DNA of 6,217 nucleotides from NCBI GenBank assembly GCA_002393895.1, contig DGUE01000095.1:11156-17372 (forward strand), in the 5' to 3' direction. The stretch comes from Bacteroidales bacterium UBA4318 (GTDB taxonomy: Bacteria > Bacteroidota > Bacteroidia > Bacteroidales > UBA932). This document shows, one piece after another, positions 4,203 to 6,217 of the stretch (the stretch's first letter is position 1; each line of letters opens with the position of its first letter). The notes beneath the pieces were generated by a model. It did not search any database. It was not told where the DNA came from and worked only from the letters and a program-made list of their open reading frames with translations. The translations under genes were made by a program, and so were the position numbers.

Positions 4203-6217
4203 AAGGATTTGGCGACGCAGGAGGTGTCGTCGATGGTGATGGGGCCGGCAAGGCCAGCGGCCTGAGCGGGAGCCTGGCCGGCAGAAGCAGAGCCGGCGGC
4301 GGGAGCAGAGCCGGCGGCGGGAGCAGAGCCGGCGGCGGGAGAGGCGCCAAGGGAGGCGATCTTGAGGGCCATGGCCATGCGATGGTCGCCGCGGGAAGTG
4401 AAGGCGCCGCCGCGAAGCAGCCGGCCGTTCAACAGGCGCGAGGTCAGCGTCTCGCCCACAACGTGCAGTTCATCCCCGACCACCGAAGCCTGCACACCCA
4501 GCCCGGAAAGCATCTCCAGAATGGCCTCGCAGCGGTTGCTTTCTTTGCCGACCAGCCGTCCGACCCCGGAAAACACGCTCTCGCCGGCGCAGAACGCGGC
4601 CAGCACGGATACTATCGGGAAGATATCCGGCGCATTGTTCAGATCCACCGAAATAGCCTCGAGGGGCGCGCGGGACACGCACACGGCACCGTCCATCTCC
4701 GACACCACGGCCCCGGCCTCGACCAGGATATCCGCAATCGAAAGGTCTGCCTGCAGGGAGGATGTATCCAGCCCGGAGACTTCGGCCTTACCGTAAAGCG
4801 CGCCGGCCACCAGGAAGGGCGCCGCGCTGCTCCAGTCGCCTTCGATATCGAAGTCGGCCGCGTGGTATTTCTGCCCGCCGCGGATCTTGAAAGTCACGCC
4901 CGTGCATCCGCTCCAATCCTGCTCCTCGATCATCTTCTCATCCCCCTCCATCTCGGAGGAAATCTTGATGCCGAAGTGCTTGAGCACGTCGCAGGTGATG
5001 AACATGTAGGGGATGCTCTTGGGGTCGGTGACGATGAGGGTGGATGGCTTGTCGAAGAGCGGCAGCGCGGTCAGCAGGCCGGAGATCAGCTGCGAGCCGT
5101 CCTTGCCGGAAATCTCCGCCACGCCGGGGATGATGCGGCCTTCCACGCGCATGGGCACGGTGCTCTCGCGCACTATCACCCCGAATGACGCCATGATATC
5201 GCTCACCCCCTTCAGAGGGCGGTGTGTGAGGGTTTTCTCCCCAGTAATAGTGACCGGGCAGTCGTTGATCGCGGCCATCAGGGGGATCATCAGGCGCGTC
5301 AGCAGCCCGGATTCGCCGGTGTGAAGGGTTTCAAGGGATGTGTGGGCTCCGCCGATGCCGTCGATGGTCAGGGTGCTGCCGTCGATGCGGACCTTGGCGC
5401 CCAGGGTGCGGGCCACTTCAAGGGCAGATTCGCTGTCGGCGCAAGGGGAATATCCGCGGAGATGGCTGCGGCCGTCGGCGAGTGCAGCGGCGATGATGGC
5501 GCGCTGCGCGAAGCTCTTGGAGGCGGGCATCTGCAGGGAATTGCGGAAGAATCCGCGCCAGCTGCCGTAGACCTCGCGGTGCATGGTGATGTAGTCAATC
5601 TGCCCGGGGGCGGTGGCTTCGGCATCGGAGAGGGATGCGTAGCTGAAGGGGGCGCCGGCTTTCAGGCAGGCGATGCGGGTGTCGCGGCCGGCTTCGCCCA
5701 TTGCGAAGGCGACGAGGGGAAGACCTGTCTGTGGGGGCTCTGCCCCCAAAACCCCCGCGGCTCCCGGACTACCGACATCGCTCACTTTGCGAGCTCCGTC
5801 CCGTCCTCCGCCGTGCGCACTGAGGTGCGCATTGAACCCGCCCGCATCATACAACGCCATGACCCGCGCAGCATCTGATTCCGAATGGGCGGTGACGACG
5901 ATTTTGGCGATATCGGCGCCGTAGCGGTAGCAGCGGTCGCGCAGCTGCTGCAGATATTCCAGGTCCGGGGTGCCGGCGTAGTCGTGGAAGGAGCGGATGA
6001 TTTCGGTGCCGCACTCCTCGCAGGCAGAGCGGAAGCGCTTGCTGAAGCCGGCATCCGCCTCTACCTCCAGGTCCGCGAACCGGGCTCCGGCGCGGATGGC
6101 AACGCCCAGGCGGCGTTCCGCCTCTTTGGCCCCTACCTCAACAATCCGACACGTCGCAATCAGCGGCGTGTCGGTGTTGGCGAACAGGTCTTCTATCTCT
6201 TCGTCCGAGAGATCGCA
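4175..6217 (-). CDS. aroDA: Bifunctional 3-dehydroquinate dehydratase (type I) / EPSP synthase fusion, 5' end outside the window
   Basis: One frame without a stop gives 680 visible residues (numbered from 6217). Residues 1 to about 218 are AroD type I, lacking roughly the first 50 residues. The Glu of DLEVE (51), His of SFHDYAGTP (78), Schiff-base Lys of ADIAKI (105), Arg of GRDTRI (181) and Gln of TAPGQ (206) are present, with Thr replacing the usual Ser of SAPGQ. From about 219 is AroA: PASKSFAQR with K234, S235 and R239; TGESGLLTR (300-308); NNAPD with D531; KESNR with E559; DHRMAM with R613; and CVAKSFPGFWE with K670. All main substrate and catalytic residues are there. Known: AroD dehydrates 3-dehydroquinate, and AroA joins shikimate-3-phosphate with PEP to give EPSP, the AroC substrate. 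The two steps are not consecutive. The domains join almost without a linker near 5564. Two insertions are described separately. A sequencing-made fusion is possible but unlikely. Confidence 0.92.
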   Translation of the reverse strand, partial: CDLSDEEIEDLFANTDTPLIATCRIVEVGAKEAERRLGVAIRAGARFADLEVEADAGFSKRFRSACEECGTEIIRSFHDYAGTPDLEYLQQLRDRCYRYGADIAKIVVTAHSESDAARVMALYDAGGFNAHLSAHGGGRDGARKVSDVGSPGAAGVLGAEPPQTGLPLVAFAMGEAGRDTRIACLKAGAPFSYASLSDAEATAPGQIDYITMHREVYGSWRGFFRNSLQMPASKSFAQRAIIAAALADGRSHLRGYSPCADSESALEVARTLGAKVRIDGSTLTIDGIGGAHTSLETLHTGESGLLTRLMIPLMAAINDCPVTITGEKTLTHRPLKGVSDIMASFGVIVRESTVPMRVEGRIIPGVAEISGKDGSQLISGLLTALPLFDKPSTLIVTDPKSIPYMFITCDVLKHFGIKISSEMEGDEKMIEEQDWSGCTGVTFKIRGGQKYHAADFDIEGDWSSAAPFLVAGALYGKAEVSGLDTSSLQADLSIADILVEAGAVVSEMDGAVCVSRAPLEAISVDLNNAPDIFPIVSVLAAFCAGESVFSGVGRLVGKESNRCEAILEMLSGLGVQASVVGDELHVVGETLTSRLLNGRLLRGGAFTSRGDHRMAMALKIASLGASPAAGSAPAAGSAPAAGSASAGQAPAQAAGLAGPITIDDTSCVAKSFPGFWEMFD
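4241..4342 (-). repeat. Ala/Gly/Ser/Pro insertion with three 18-bp tandem repeats inside aroA
   Basis: Three perfect 18-bp copies of AGCAGAGCCGGCGGCGGG (+ strand) lie at 4286-4303, 4304-4321 and 4322-4339. They encode repeats of PAAGSA on the minus strand, followed by a looser Ala/Gln/Gly stretch. The insertion is about 34 residues (visible residues 626-659), between the DHRMAMALKIASLG helix and the ITIDDTSCVAK strand. Typical EPSP synthases have only a few residues there. It is in frame and flanked by fully conserved AroA motifs, so the enzyme is probably still active with a flexible surface loop. Confidence 0.9.
5723..5842 (-). repeat. In-frame, palindrome-bearing insertion within the AroD domain
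   Basis: The Schiff-base Lys and the downstream catalytic Arg are 76 residues apart here, against 43 in E. coli AroD. The excess lies in a Gly/Ala/His-rich stretch from about GGFNAHL to EPPQTG. The DNA holds two hairpins: TGGGGGC-TCT-GCCCCCA (5732-5748) and TGCGCAC-TGAG-GTGCGCA (5814-5831), each a 7-bp perfect stem. The location corresponds to the helix-to-strand turn before the last barrel strand, away from the active-site face. The edges are approximate. It looks like a palindromic repeat that inserted without breaking the frame; the origin is inference. Confidence 0.65.

Noticed and set aside
5732..5748. TGGGGGCTCTGCCCCCA as an intrinsic terminator
   Set aside because: It is inside the AroD coding frame, with conserved AroD sequence on both sides and no T run. 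An inserted palindrome is the better explanation.

Overview
The window looks like chromosomal DNA from a GC-rich member of the Bacteroidota, probably a gut-type Bacteroidales. This is inferred from TAnnTTTG-type -7 boxes, the absence of Shine-Dalgarno sequences before the genes, and the style of the secreted protein's signal peptide. I cannot name a genus. Most genes here are GC-rich housekeeping genes. One clearly AT-richer gene, a transposase-like RAYT, stands out as foreign or selfish DNA.

Layout, left to right: (1) the 3' end of aroC, chorismate synthase, + strand, cut by the window edge; (2) a RAYT (REP-associated tyrosine transposase, IS200-like HUH family), + strand, sitting between two direct copies (A and B) of a 106-bp palindromic repeat; (3) an sn-glycerol-1-phosphate dehydrogenase (AraM/EgsA family), - strand; (4) a short divergent promoter region; (5) a secreted protein of unknown function, + strand; (6) a third, inverted copy (C) of the 106-bp repeat, with small tandem duplications on both sides; (7) a long - strand gene encoding an in-frame fusion of type I 3-dehydroquinate dehydratase (AroD) and EPSP synthase (AroA), open to the right edge of the window.

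Metabolically, the two ends belong to the shikimate pathway. AroD makes 3-dehydroshikimate, AroA makes EPSP, and AroC converts EPSP to chorismate. The genes between them have no obvious role in that pathway, although the AraM fold is related to dehydroquinate synthase.

The most notable material is a repeat system. Three copies of an element have exactly the same geometry: a 50-base arm, a 6-base loop and a 50-base arm, with an inner stem of about 15 bp and, in B and C, outer 10-bp inverted ends TGGCGYGYAA. Two copies frame a RAYT with an intact-looking active site, and the third stands alone at a convergent gene end. This resembles the RAYT/REP arrangement known mainly from Proteobacteria, but with a larger and differently built element. 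In addition, the AroD-AroA protein carries two lineage-specific-looking insertions: a palindrome-bearing segment of about 35-40 residues in the AroD barrel, and an Ala/Gly/Ser/Pro repeat next to the AroA active-site lysine. The last 46 bp around the aroA stop codon are duplicated in tandem.
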